In this document: piece by piece, positions 16,130 to 24,400 of the stretch | Layout of the letters: each line of letters opens with the position of its first letter | Numbering within the stretch: the first letter of the stretch is position 1 | Source: CAZAPG01 sp964486935 | GTDB taxonomy: Bacteria > Chloroflexota > Anaerolineae > 4572-78 > J111 | Reading direction: 5' to 3' | Assembly (NCBI GenBank): GCA_964486935.1 | Contig: CAZAPG010000022.1 | Coordinates: 38,545-102,544, forward strand | Length of the DNA stretch: 64,000 bases | The notes under the pieces: generated by a model | Told to the model about the DNA's origin: nothing | The model's input: the letters and a program-made list of their open reading frames with translations, nothing else | The model's database searches: none | Program-made: the position numbers and the translations under genes

Positions 16130-17743
16130 GTGACCCAAAAACCAGCAATACTGTTTGCCAATGAGGCGACAGCGGCCCTGCTGCGCGGCTTTGACCAGAT
16201 GGCCCGGCTGCTGGCTGTCACCCTGGGGCCAACCCAGGGCAACATCTTAAACCAGCGGGAACACAACCCTCCCGAAGTGCTGGCCGATGCCGCAACCATT
16301 GCCCGGCGAGTGCTGGCCCTGCCCAACCGAGCCGAAAACGTCGGCGCTATGCTCATACGCAATCTGGCCTGGCGGGTGCACCTGCGGGCCGGTGATGGCG
16401 TGGCGACCACCTCGGTGTTGGCCCGCGCCATTTTGAACGAGTCTGTGCGCTATGTGCAGGCCGGCGGTAATCCGATGATGTTAAAACGAGGGATAGACCA
16501 GGCAGCGCAGGTGGCCCTGGCCCAACTGCTGGCGCAAGCCCGGCCTGTTACCGATGAGGAAGGGTTAACTCAGGTAGCCGAAACCATCACCGCCGAACCA
16601 AACCTGAGCCTGATACTGGGCGAAATGCTGGATGTGCTGGGGCCGTTGGCGCATGTTACAATAGAAGATTATGTGGCTCCCTACCTTGAGCGGGTTTATT
16701 ATGATGGCGGTCGCTGGACAGCCCGGTTAGAGTCGCCCTATCTCATCACCGATAGCGCCGGGCGGCGAGCCATCCAAAACGATTGTCAGGTGGTGGTCTA
16801 CGCCGGAGATATCAAAACGGCCAGAGATGTTCAACCGTTACTGGAGCTGCTGGCTCGGCTTAAAAAGAATCGATTGCTGCTGGTTGCCCATGAAATTGGC
16901 GGCGAGGCGCTGACCACGCTGATTCTTAACCACCAGCGCGACAAAATTAAGACTATCGCGGTCTCGCTGCGCCGGCCCGCCGACCGCCGGGCCGATGACC
17001 TGGCCGACCTGGCCTTGATTGCGGGCGCAACCTTGTTGGGCGGCGAAACGGGCCGGACGTTGGCCGGCCCCAAACCCACCGACCTGGGCCGGGTGCGCCG
17101 GGCCGAAGCCACGCCCGATTATCTGGTTATCAGCGGCGGTGGGGGCGACTTAACGGCCCGCCGGACGGCAATTGAGCAACTTCAGGCCAGGTTGAATCAA
17201 TTACCCCCTGCCGACGAGTCCCGCGACGAGTTGCGCCTGCGTCTGGCTCGACTCTCTGGCGGGGTGGGGGTCTTAAAAATTGGGGCGCACACCAAAGCCG
17301 AGCGCGCTGCGCTGCACCAAAAGGCTGAAAAGGCCATTCGCGCCCTGCGGCTGGCGCTGGCGCAGGGCATAGTGCCCGGCGGCGGGGTGGCTTATCTGCA
17401 AACAATTCCCGCGCTGCAAACCCTGGCCGCCACCCTGGAAGGCGACGCCCGGTACGGCGCGCATATTCTGGCCCGCGCCCTCGAAGCGCCGTTTCGCCAG
17501 ATTGCGCAGAACCGGGGGCTAATCGACCCGGCGGCGGCGCTGGCCAAACTCAGCCGGTTTGAGGGCGATTATGTGTACAATGCCCTGACCGATAGTTTTC
17601 AACCTTGCGCCGCCGCCGGCCTGTTTGACCCGGTTGGCGTGCTGCAAATCGCTCTGGAAACGGCGGTGAGCGGCGCAATGTTAGCCCTTACCACCGGCGT
17701 GCTCGTACTGCATCGCAAGCCCGAACAGAGTTTTGAACCTTGA
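16130..17743 (+). CDS. GroEL-like chaperonin paralogue lacking the catalytic ATPase aspartate
   Basis: Group I chaperonin fold of 537 residues (GroEL about 548). The equatorial ATP site is partly kept: LGPTQGNI near residue 33, and AGDG at 87-90 where E. coli has GDGTTTATVL, here GDGVATTSVL. The last domain reads LSGGVGVLKIGA and GIVPGGGVAYL, as in GroEL. The hydrolytic aspartate (E. coli D398 in VEDAL) is lysine 401 here (AEKAI), and there is no GGM tail. No groES is adjacent. GTG start with AGGAG 6 bases upstream. Probably a divergent paralogue that cannot cycle normally; its role is unknown. The downstream propeller gene begins 15 bases later, so they are likely co-expressed. Confidence 0.88.
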   Translation: MTQKPAILFANEATAALLRGFDQMARLLAVTLGPTQGNILNQREHNPPEVLADAATIARRVLALPNRAENVGAMLIRNLAWRVHLRAGDGVATTSVLARAILNESVRYVQAGGNPMMLKRGIDQAAQVALAQLLAQARPVTDEEGLTQVAETITAEPNLSLILGEMLDVLGPLAHVTIEDYVAPYLERVYYDGGRWTARLESPYLITDSAGRRAIQNDCQVVVYAGDIKTARDVQPLLELLARLKKNRLLLVAHEIGGEALTTLILNHQRDKIKTIAVSLRRPADRRADDLADLALIAGATLLGGETGRTLAGPKPTDLGRVRRAEATPDYLVISGGGGDLTARRTAIEQLQARLNQLPPADESRDELRLRLARLSGGVGVLKIGAHTKAERAALHQKAEKAIRALRLALAQGIVPGGGVAYLQTIPALQTLAATLEGDARYGAHILARALEAPFRQIAQNRGLIDPAAALAKLSRFEGDYVYNALTDSFQPCAAAGLFDPVGVLQIALETAVSGAMLALTTGVLVLHRKPEQSFEP

Positions 17744-17758
17744 GGTGAAGATATAATA

Positions 17759-19543
17759 ATGTGGCAAAATATGGGCCGAATTGCCGCTGGCGGGAGTGTC
17801 TTTAGCATCCACGCCAATCAGGCAGAACAAATTTGGCTGGCAACCGGGGCGGGCCTGCTTCAACGCGCCCCGACGGGCTGGCAGCCCCTTGACCAGAGCC
17901 AGCCGCTACCCTCGATTGTGGCCCTGGCCTCCTCGCCGGCGGGGGAAGTGTGGTGGGCCGCCGGCATGAACGGCGGCGTGGTCCGCAGCCGCAGCGCCGG
18001 CCGGCGCTGGGAAATGTGCTGGCTCGACCAGATTGCCGAGCCGGTGGTCTGCTTTGCGGTTTCGCCGCGCTACCAGGCCGACCGCACTGTGCTGGCCGGC
18101 ACCAACGGCGCGGGCGTGCTGCGCTCTACGGATGGCGGGCGGCGCTGGTTTTTGAGTAACTTTGGCCTGCAAGATTTTACGGTGCTGGCGCTGACTCCCG
18201 CCACCGACTGGAGCCGCCGGGAGATATTGTTTGCCGGCACGTTGGCCGGCGTTTATCGCTCTTCCGGGGGTGGGCGGGCCTGGAAACTCGCCGGCCTGTC
18301 GGAATTTGCCATTCAAACCGTGGCCGCCAGCCGCCAGTTTGCCCAGAACGGCCTGATTTTGGCCGGCGCCGACGGCCACGGCATCTATCGCTCGGCGGAC
18401 GGAGGCAAAAGCTGGCAGGCTGCCGGAGAAAATCTGCCGCCCGGCTGCTCGGTCAACACCCTGATTAACTACCAACACCAGGGCCATGAATATTGGCTGG
18501 CCGGTACCGATGACCGGGGGTTGTGGCTGTCAAGCGACGGCGGCATTCAGTGGCAAAAAATATTGACCGCCGCACAGCCGGTACTCTCGCTGGCTGCGAG
18601 TCCAGAGATGCTGCTGGCCGGGTTAAGTGATAGCGGCCTGCTAACATCTACTGATGGGGGGCAAAGCTGGCAGACCGGCAAGCCAATTCAGGCGCGCGGC
18701 TGGCAGCGCATGGTGAAGGCCGGCGAATCTCGCTTGCTGGCCATTGCGCCCACTGATGGGGTGTGGATGTCTGGCGATGGCGGGCACATGTGGCAGCGCG
18801 CCATCGAGGCTTCGCCAAACCGGCTGCTGTTGGGGGTAGCGGTCGTGGGCCAGGCGTGGCTGGCTGCCTGGCTTGATGGCCTGTGGCGAAAAGTTGCGGA
18901 GCAAGATTGGCAACCCGTGTTGAGCCAGCAAGACACGCCTGTTGTGGCTCTGGCCGCCGGCGAGTCGCCCGGCCAACCGGTGTGGGCCGCCGCTACCGAT
19001 TGCCGCCTATGGCAGTCGCCAGATGCGGGCCAAAGCTGGCAGCCGGTGGATGAGACCCCCTTTGCCGGGCAGCAATTGCTGGCGCTGGCGCTGACGCCCG
19101 AAGATGGCACGCTGCTGGCCGGCTCGGTGCAGCCCCAATCCGGCGAATTAACGTTGTGGCGTCGGCAGGCCGGGAAAGGTGAGTGGGAAGCGTGGCTGCG
19201 CCGGCCCGTGAGTCAACCCTATATTCAGGTATTGCCGCAGGGGCCAGGAGCGGAGCAGTCGTGGCTGATTGTTGATAAAGAGGTCTGGCGACACACCGGC
19301 GCCGGCTGGCAGTTGGTGAAGGCATTTGAACAAACGGTGCGGCGCGTCGCCCAAGATGTGGCGGGCGAGCGGTTGTATCTGCTGGTGGGCCGGGAAATTT
19401 TTTGTGGTGGCGCTGGCGACGACTGGCTCACCCTGGCCGCGCCGCCCGAAGCTGCCCCTCTGGTTGACTTGCAGGTAGTTGATCGAGCACGGTTGCTGGT
19501 ACTCGATGTAACCGGCGCGCTGTGGCAAGCAGCGCCTGGCTAA
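17759..19543 (+). CDS. Asp-box (BNR) beta-propeller protein
   Basis: A 594-residue protein built from repeated blades with Asp-box turns: STDGGRRW, SADGGKSW, SSDGGIQW, STDGGQSW, SGDGGHMW and SPDAGQSW, among about eight. No signal peptide or membrane helix, unlike most Asp-box proteins, which are exported sialidase- or Ycf48-like. It starts at ATG 17759 with GAGGTGAAG upstream, 15 bases after the GroEL-like gene. A cytoplasmic scaffold or client of the chaperonin-like partner is possible but is only an inference from adjacency. No catalytic glycosidase residues were identified. Confidence 0.82.
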   Translation: MWQNMGRIAAGGSVFSIHANQAEQIWLATGAGLLQRAPTGWQPLDQSQPLPSIVALASSPAGEVWWAAGMNGGVVRSRSAGRRWEMCWLDQIAEPVVCFAVSPRYQADRTVLAGTNGAGVLRSTDGGRRWFLSNFGLQDFTVLALTPATDWSRREILFAGTLAGVYRSSGGGRAWKLAGLSEFAIQTVAASRQFAQNGLILAGADGHGIYRSADGGKSWQAAGENLPPGCSVNTLINYQHQGHEYWLAGTDDRGLWLSSDGGIQWQKILTAAQPVLSLAASPEMLLAGLSDSGLLTSTDGGQSWQTGKPIQARGWQRMVKAGESRLLAIAPTDGVWMSGDGGHMWQRAIEASPNRLLLGVAVVGQAWLAAWLDGLWRKVAEQDWQPVLSQQDTPVVALAAGESPGQPVWAAATDCRLWQSPDAGQSWQPVDETPFAGQQLLALALTPEDGTLLAGSVQPQSGELTLWRRQAGKGEWEAWLRRPVSQPYIQVLPQGPGAEQSWLIVDKEVWRHTGAGWQLVKAFEQTVRRVAQDVAGERLYLLVGREIFCGGAGDDWLTLAAPPEAAPLVDLQVVDRARLLVLDVTGALWQAAPG

Positions 19544-19565
19544 TTGGCCGCGGGGATGAGTGGGG

Positions 19566-20912
19566 CTACAAATGCAGCACGGGGATGTCTAGCATTTTAG
19601 CCAGGGCCAGCAGGGCCTCTACGTGGTCGCCGTAAGTGAGCGAGAGGTGATGCTCCAGCCCTTGGTGCATGATGGTATCGAGCACCTGGGCGGCGGGGCG
19701 GTCGAAGCGCAGGGCGCCGGTAGTGCCGGTAAAAGCGGGCGGAGCCTCAATCATCTGGCCCCCACCCACCACCAGCCGCAGGCTGCCGGTGGCCTGGCTT
19801 AACCGGGCCAGCGTTACCCGCCCCGGTTTGAGGGTGAACTCCATAAGCAGCGGCAGTTGGCGGTTAGAGTGAATGGTGGCTCTGGGCTTTTGCGCCGGGT
19901 TGGCCATAGCCAGGGGAGCCAGCCCGCAGTGCCACAAAATAGCGATATTCTCGTCCACATCCACCGCAACCAGATCGCTGCCAAAGGCGGGTTGGCCGCT
20001 AAGCCACTGCAACACAAGCTGGGTAATGGCGCCGTTTACGTCGGCTTCGCAGCTACAGGGGGTGTGCTCGTTGCTTAACATTGACATGGCGCCACAGGCC
20101 GCGCAGCCCAACTCGGTGAAAAACTCCGGCCAGCAGCGCACGGCCAGCCCGGCCAACTGTTCTGTTTGCGACAATTCTTTCAGGGACAGATAGGCGCCCA
20201 GCGTACCCCGGACGCTCCGGCTGTCCATATCTGCCAGATTCTCCAGCGTTTGGCCTAGCTGCCGGGTGACAGCTTCGAGCTGGGGGGCCGGCGCGTTTTG
20301 CGCCTGTTGAAAAACATGAGCCAGTTCAACCTGAACAACTTCCACGCCTAACTGCTGTTTGAGGGCGGTTGCATCAAAACGGCAGGTGTCAAACCCGTCG
20401 GGGTGCGCGCCGATGCGTCCCAGCCTGGCCTGTTGCAATTGACGGCGTACCTGGCCCGCCCGCAAAACGGCCTGCAATTTTGAGAGCGCCGCCGAATTGT
20501 TGGGGGGGGCGTAAATGTATTCATAGCGATAGCCGGCCCGGGTGAGTCCGTGCCCGGCCAGATTGATGCCGCACAGCGAATTCAAGCGCAGGCGTCCGCC
20601 CCCGCGCTCTTCTGGCACGGCCCACAACAGCAGGGGGGCATCAACCATCCGGGCCAATTCCAGGGCCATAGTGCTATCGGCAAAGGTAGCCTGAAAGATT
20701 AACAATAAATCGGGGGGGGAGTCGACCAAAGATTGCGCGGCCTGTCTGGCCTCGTCCAGGGTGCTGACGAGTTTGCCGGGGCCAACCGGGCGAATTCCGA
20801 CGCTCTGTAATTGGGCCTGCAATTGAGCCGTAACTTGCTCTGCCAGCGCCGTATCAAAGGTGGGCCGGGCAATGGGGATAAGGGCCAGCGTTGGCCGGGG
20901 CAGTGGTTTCAC
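19566..20912 (-). CDS. L-fucose/L-arabinose isomerase-like protein
   Basis: Member of the FucI/AraA-like sugar isomerase superfamily, which converts aldoses and ketoses using a divalent metal. The 448-residue protein shows the C-terminal family block CSCEADVNGAITQ, DLVAVDVDENIAIL and LWHCGLAPLAM, with the metal-ligand Glu, Asp and His. The N-terminal half is a Rossmann-like region (LLLIFQATFADSTMA). The GTG start overlaps the TGA of the ROK gene, so the two are translationally coupled. A cluster of Cys (GCAACGAMSML, PCSC) is notable. Substrate unknown; it probably supplies ketose to the carbohydrate operon upstream. Confidence 0.78.
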   Translation of the reverse strand: MKPLPRPTLALIPIARPTFDTALAEQVTAQLQAQLQSVGIRPVGPGKLVSTLDEARQAAQSLVDSPPDLLLIFQATFADSTMALELARMVDAPLLLWAVPEERGGGRLRLNSLCGINLAGHGLTRAGYRYEYIYAPPNNSAALSKLQAVLRAGQVRRQLQQARLGRIGAHPDGFDTCRFDATALKQQLGVEVVQVELAHVFQQAQNAPAPQLEAVTRQLGQTLENLADMDSRSVRGTLGAYLSLKELSQTEQLAGLAVRCWPEFFTELGCAACGAMSMLSNEHTPCSCEADVNGAITQLVLQWLSGQPAFGSDLVAVDVDENIAILWHCGLAPLAMANPAQKPRATIHSNRQLPLLMEFTLKPGRVTLARLSQATGSLRLVVGGGQMIEAPPAFTGTTGALRFDRPAAQVLDTIMHQGLEHHLSLTYGDHVEALLALAKMLDIPVLHL

Positions 20913-22183
20913 AGTATCACCTCGGAGAGTTCCGCAGGGAGCAGGGTTTGCTGTTGTTGGTAAAAAAAGGTAGTTAGCGCCAGGGCTGCGCCGCCAATCA
21001 TCCCGGCGTTGGGGCCAAAGCTGGTGGGTTGCAAGCGAACGTGCTCGCCCAAATTGGCAAAGGCCCGCTGCCGCACGGTAGCCTCGATGGTGGGCAGGAG
21101 CAAGTCGTGTCCTTGGGCAAAAATTCCGCCCAGCAAAATGAGCTGCGGGTTCAGCACATTCACCAGATTGGCCAGGGCAATGCCCATGTAACGGGCGCGC
21201 TCGGCCAGCAGGGTTTGGGTGGACACGTCGCCGGCGCGGGCGGCGGCAAAAACCTGTTCAATCCCCGGATGTTCGACCTGCTGAAAATGGGTGGCCAGAA
21301 CGCCGCGCGGTTCTTGCCGAACCAGCGCCCGGGCCAGTTCCATAATGGCCGGCTCTGATACCAAAGTTTCCAGGCAGCCGGTGTTGCCACAGCGACATAC
21401 TGCCCCGCCATTAGGCACAATGGTGGTGTGTCCAATCTCGCCGGCGCCGGCGCCGCTGCCCCAATAGAGCTGGCCATCTACCACAAAGCCGGCGCCCACC
21501 CCGATGCGGGCGTAAACAAAAGCCAGGCTGCGAACATGTTGCGCCGGACCAAACAATGCTTCGCCCAGGGCCATGGCCCGCACGTTGTTGTCGATACAAA
21601 CGGGCAGGCCCAATTGGGATGCCAGCCGCTCTTTAATATTTACATTTCGCCAGCCCAAATTAGGGGCGGTTAGATTAACCCCAAGCGTCGGGTCAACCAG
21701 GCCGGATGCGCCCACGCCTACCCCAATAATATCGCCGCGATTGACCCCGGTCTGGTCGATGGTTTGCTGAATGAGTTGCGCTGTTTCGGCCAGTACAGCT
21801 TTGGCCGAGTGGTCCAGGGAATGCGCCAGCGACAACGTCTTGACAATATTGGCTCGCAAATCGGTAATGGCCACGCGCACACTGCCCACCCCGATGTGAA
21901 CGCCAATCGCGTAGCGAGCTTCGGGCACCAGCCGCAGGGCCATGCGCGGGCGACCAGCGCCGCGCCGCTGTTTGAGGGGTTCGGCGCCTTCTTCAACAAC
22001 AATGCCCTGTTCCAGTAATTCGGTAATCAGGTTGGTGATAGTGGTAGTGGAGAGGCCGGTCAGTTTAGCCAAATGAACCCGAGAGATATGCTCATGGCGC
22101 AACAAGGCCAGTAAGATGGCCCGCATATTGTGTGATTTTACGGTGCTGCTGTTGCTGCCCGCCAGGGTTTGTTGGATAACCAT
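20909..22183 (-). CDS. ROK-family transcriptional regulator (NagC/XylR type)
   Basis: Repressor-type ROK protein of 424 residues. A winged helix-turn-helix at about 17-75 (ISRVHLAKLTGLSTTTITNLI) is followed by a sugar-kinase fold. It has the sugar-binding CIDNNVRAMALGE segment, and then GEIGHTTIVPNGG with the ROK zinc site CRCGNTGCLE. It should bind a sugar ligand and release operator DNA. ATG at 22183, without a clear ribosome site but preceded by a short palindrome (22190-22205). It is cotranscribed with the isomerase from a consensus promoter. The shared motif with the carbohydrate operon makes that operon a likely target. Confidence 0.92.
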   Translation of the reverse strand: MVIQQTLAGSNSSTVKSHNMRAILLALLRHEHISRVHLAKLTGLSTTTITNLITELLEQGIVVEEGAEPLKQRRGAGRPRMALRLVPEARYAIGVHIGVGSVRVAITDLRANIVKTLSLAHSLDHSAKAVLAETAQLIQQTIDQTGVNRGDIIGVGVGASGLVDPTLGVNLTAPNLGWRNVNIKERLASQLGLPVCIDNNVRAMALGEALFGPAQHVRSLAFVYARIGVGAGFVVDGQLYWGSGAGAGEIGHTTIVPNGGAVCRCGNTGCLETLVSEPAIMELARALVRQEPRGVLATHFQQVEHPGIEQVFAAARAGDVSTQTLLAERARYMGIALANLVNVLNPQLILLGGIFAQGHDLLLPTIEATVRQRAFANLGEHVRLQPTSFGPNAGMIGGAALALTTFFYQQQQTLLPAELSEVIL

Positions 22184-22234
22184 ATATCACACTCGCCGGT
22201 GAGTGCTTGTCACTGCGTTTAACCGGGGTATAAA

Positions 22235-22258
22235 GGATTAATTAAATAAAGGGAAAAA
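22235..22258 (-). promoter_or_regulatory. Candidate ROK autoregulatory operator
   Basis: AT-rich 24-base block (TTTTTCCC...TTTAATTAATCC on the minus strand) placed 12-35 bases after the predicted start site. It aligns with the block at 15981-16004, 18 of 24 positions agreeing. It overlaps the TTAATT half-sites typical of NagC-like boxes. Confidence 0.5.
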
Positions 22259-22276
22259 TTAATTTACCTGGGCGCG

Positions 22277-22305
22277 ATTATAGACCCGTTTGGGGTGATT
22301 GTCAA
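22277..22305 (-). promoter_or_regulatory. Perfect-consensus sigma70 promoter of the ROK operon
   Basis: Minus strand TTGACA (22305-22300), 17 bases, TATAAT (22282-22277); expected start about 22270. Same strength and layout as the promoter at 16017, which supports common repression. Confidence 0.85.
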
Positions 22306-22415
22306 GGTAATTACGCATTGTAAGCCGTTTGTGTAAATTTGCCAGCCAATATTTTTAAAAATTATGGCTTAGGGGTAACATGGCAGCGGAAGGGGTCATT
22401 TGTTTAAACTTAAAG

Positions 22416-22429
22416 GTGACATTTGTCAC
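22416..22429 (+). promoter_or_regulatory. CRP/FNR-like palindrome upstream of mdh
   Basis: GTGACATTTGTCAC: perfect 6-base arms around TT, 62 bases before the mdh start. Shortly downstream, TTGATA (22435-22440) could be a -35 box, so the site would suit an activator. Which CRP/FNR protein binds is unknown. Confidence 0.5.
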
Positions 22430-22491
22430 TGGAATTGATAAATCTTATCCGTTAATATTGTTTAGAACCTCACTTTACAAGGAGACGTGTT

Positions 22492-23475
22492 ATGAGTAAA
22501 GTCGTTAAAGTTGCAGTTACCGGCGCTGCCGGTCAGATAGGTTATGCGTTGTTGTTCCGGCTGGCTTCGGGCCAGGCGTTTGGCAATGATACGCGGGTGG
22601 CCTTACATCTGCTGGAAATTACCCCGGCGCTCAAAGCCCTGGAAGGCGTGGTGATGGAGCTGGATGATTGCGCCTTTCCCCTGCTGGATGAGGTGGTCAT
22701 GACCGACCAGGCCAGCGTAGCCTTTGACGGCGTCAACTGGGCCTTGCTGGTAGGGGCCAAACCACGCGGCAAAGGGATGGAGCGCGGCGACCTCATCCGG
22801 GAGAACGGCCCCATTTTTGTAGAGCAGGGGCAGGCGCTAACCCGCGCCGCCAACAACCTGAACGTATTGGTGGTTGGCAACCCGGCCAATACCAATGCTC
22901 TCATCGCCGCCCACAACGCCGATGGCGTCCCCAACAATCGCTTTGCCGCCATGACCCGCCTGGACCAGAATCGGGCCTATGCCCAGTTGGCCCAAAAAGC
23001 GGGCGTCAAAGTGGCACAAGTGAGCAATGTGACCATTTGGGGCAACCACAGCGCCACCCAATACCCCGATGCCGAAAATGCCCAAATTGGCGACCAGCCC
23101 GCCTACCAGGTTATCAGCGACCACAACTGGCTGAAAAACGACTTCATTACCATTGTGCAAAAGCGCGGCGCAGAAGTGATTGCGGCCCGCGGTCACTCCT
23201 CGGCGGCCTCGGCGGCCAACGCCATTATCGACCATGTGCGCAGCATGGCCAACCCGACGCCCGCCGGCCACTGGTTCTCCGCCGCCGTGCCCTCCGACGG
23301 CAGCTACGGCGTCGAGGAAGGGCTTATCTCGTCCTTCCCTGTGACCAGCAACGGCCAAAATTACAGCATCGTCCCCGGTCTGTCGTTGAGCGATTGGGCC
23401 AAAGAAAAAATTGAAATCAGCCTCAAAGAGTTGCGCGAAGAAAAAGCCGTGGTGGCCGACCTGTTGAAATCGTGA
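22492..23475 (+). CDS. mdh: Malate dehydrogenase
   Basis: NAD-dependent malate dehydrogenase of the cytosolic/Thermus subtype, 327 residues. Visible: TGAAGQIGYALLFRLASG nucleotide site at residues 10-27, ELDDCAFPLL, VGNPANTNAL, the active-site RLDQNRA and the catalytic histidine in IWGNHSATQ. It runs the TCA-cycle step malate to oxaloacetate in the cytoplasm. AAGGAG lies 8 bases before the ATG. The stop overlaps the GTG of hemC, so this central-metabolism gene heads the tetrapyrrole operon. Confidence 0.96.
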   Translation: MSKVVKVAVTGAAGQIGYALLFRLASGQAFGNDTRVALHLLEITPALKALEGVVMELDDCAFPLLDEVVMTDQASVAFDGVNWALLVGAKPRGKGMERGDLIRENGPIFVEQGQALTRAANNLNVLVVGNPANTNALIAAHNADGVPNNRFAAMTRLDQNRAYAQLAQKAGVKVAQVSNVTIWGNHSATQYPDAENAQIGDQPAYQVISDHNWLKNDFITIVQKRGAEVIAARGHSSAASAANAIIDHVRSMANPTPAGHWFSAAVPSDGSYGVEEGLISSFPVTSNGQNYSIVPGLSLSDWAKEKIEISLKELREEKAVVADLLKS

Positions 23476-24398
23476 AAATTTTGACCATTGGCTCCCGGCG
23501 CTCGCAGTTGGCCCAAACCCAATCGCAAATTGTCCGCCAATTATTGCTGGCTGCCTGGAGTAACCTCGATATAAAAATTGAACTCATCGACACTCGCGGC
23601 GACCTGAACCGGCACGACCCGCTGCCCGCCATCGGCGGCAAGGGGCTGTTCACCCTGGAACTGGAAGAGGCGCTGCGCCGGGGCCGTATTGATTTGGCCG
23701 TGCATAGCCTCAAAGACCTGCCGGTTGAAGATAGCCCCGGTTTAACCGTGGTTGCCATCCCCACACGGGCCGCCACCCAGGATATGCTGATTTCTCGCAA
23801 AGCCGCCCGGTTGGAAGATTTATCGCCGGGGGCAGCAGTTGGCACCAGCAGCCTGCGCCGGGCAGCCCAAATTCTGGCCCTTCGGCCCGATTTACGCATC
23901 AAGGATATTCGCGGCAACGTCGAAACCCGCCTGCGCAAACTCGATGACCCGGCTCAGGGCTACGATGCTATTCTGCTGGCTAAAGCCGGACTTGACCGGC
24001 TGGGTTACACCACGCTGGAGCACGCCTACCCGCTTCCGCCCGGCGTTATGCTGCCCGCGCCGGGGCAGGGCGCGCTGGGCATTCAGGGCCGCGCCAACGC
24101 CCCCGAAACTCATCGCTACCTTGCGGCGCTGGATGACCCCGCTACCCGCGCTGCCGTAACCGCCGAACGCGCCTTTTTAGACGGATTGGGCGGCGGCTGC
24201 TCCCTGCCGGTGGCAGCGTTGGGCGCGGTCAATGGGAGTCAACTTGACCTGCAAGCCCTGGTGGCCAGCCCCGATGGGCAACAAACTATCCGGGTCAACG
24301 CGACCGGTTCCGTTGACTCAGCGCAAACGCTGGGGCGTCAACTGGCCACCGAGGCTATATCCCAGGGCGCGGCAGCGTTGTTAGAGAGATTAAATTAA
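23472..24398 (+). CDS. hemC: Hydroxymethylbilane synthase (porphobilinogen deaminase)
   Basis: Joins four porphobilinogens into hydroxymethylbilane. 308 residues, normal length. RRSQLAQTQ at the start, LFTLELEEALRRG, AVHSLKDLP, GTSSLRR, RGNVETRLRKLD and APGQGALGIQ are classical. The dipyrromethane-cofactor cysteine is in LGGGCSLPVAA. GTG start overlapping the mdh stop by 4 bases. Confidence 0.97.
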   Translation: MKILTIGSRRSQLAQTQSQIVRQLLLAAWSNLDIKIELIDTRGDLNRHDPLPAIGGKGLFTLELEEALRRGRIDLAVHSLKDLPVEDSPGLTVVAIPTRAATQDMLISRKAARLEDLSPGAAVGTSSLRRAAQILALRPDLRIKDIRGNVETRLRKLDDPAQGYDAILLAKAGLDRLGYTTLEHAYPLPPGVMLPAPGQGALGIQGRANAPETHRYLAALDDPATRAAVTAERAFLDGLGGGCSLPVAALGAVNGSQLDLQALVASPDGQQTIRVNATGSVDSAQTLGRQLATEAISQGAAALLERLN

Positions 24399-24400
24399 AA

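Noticed and set aside
16046..16130. CIRCE heat-shock operator before the GroEL-like gene
   Set aside because: No TTAGCACTC-N9-GAGTGCTAA-like sequence is present in the spacer.
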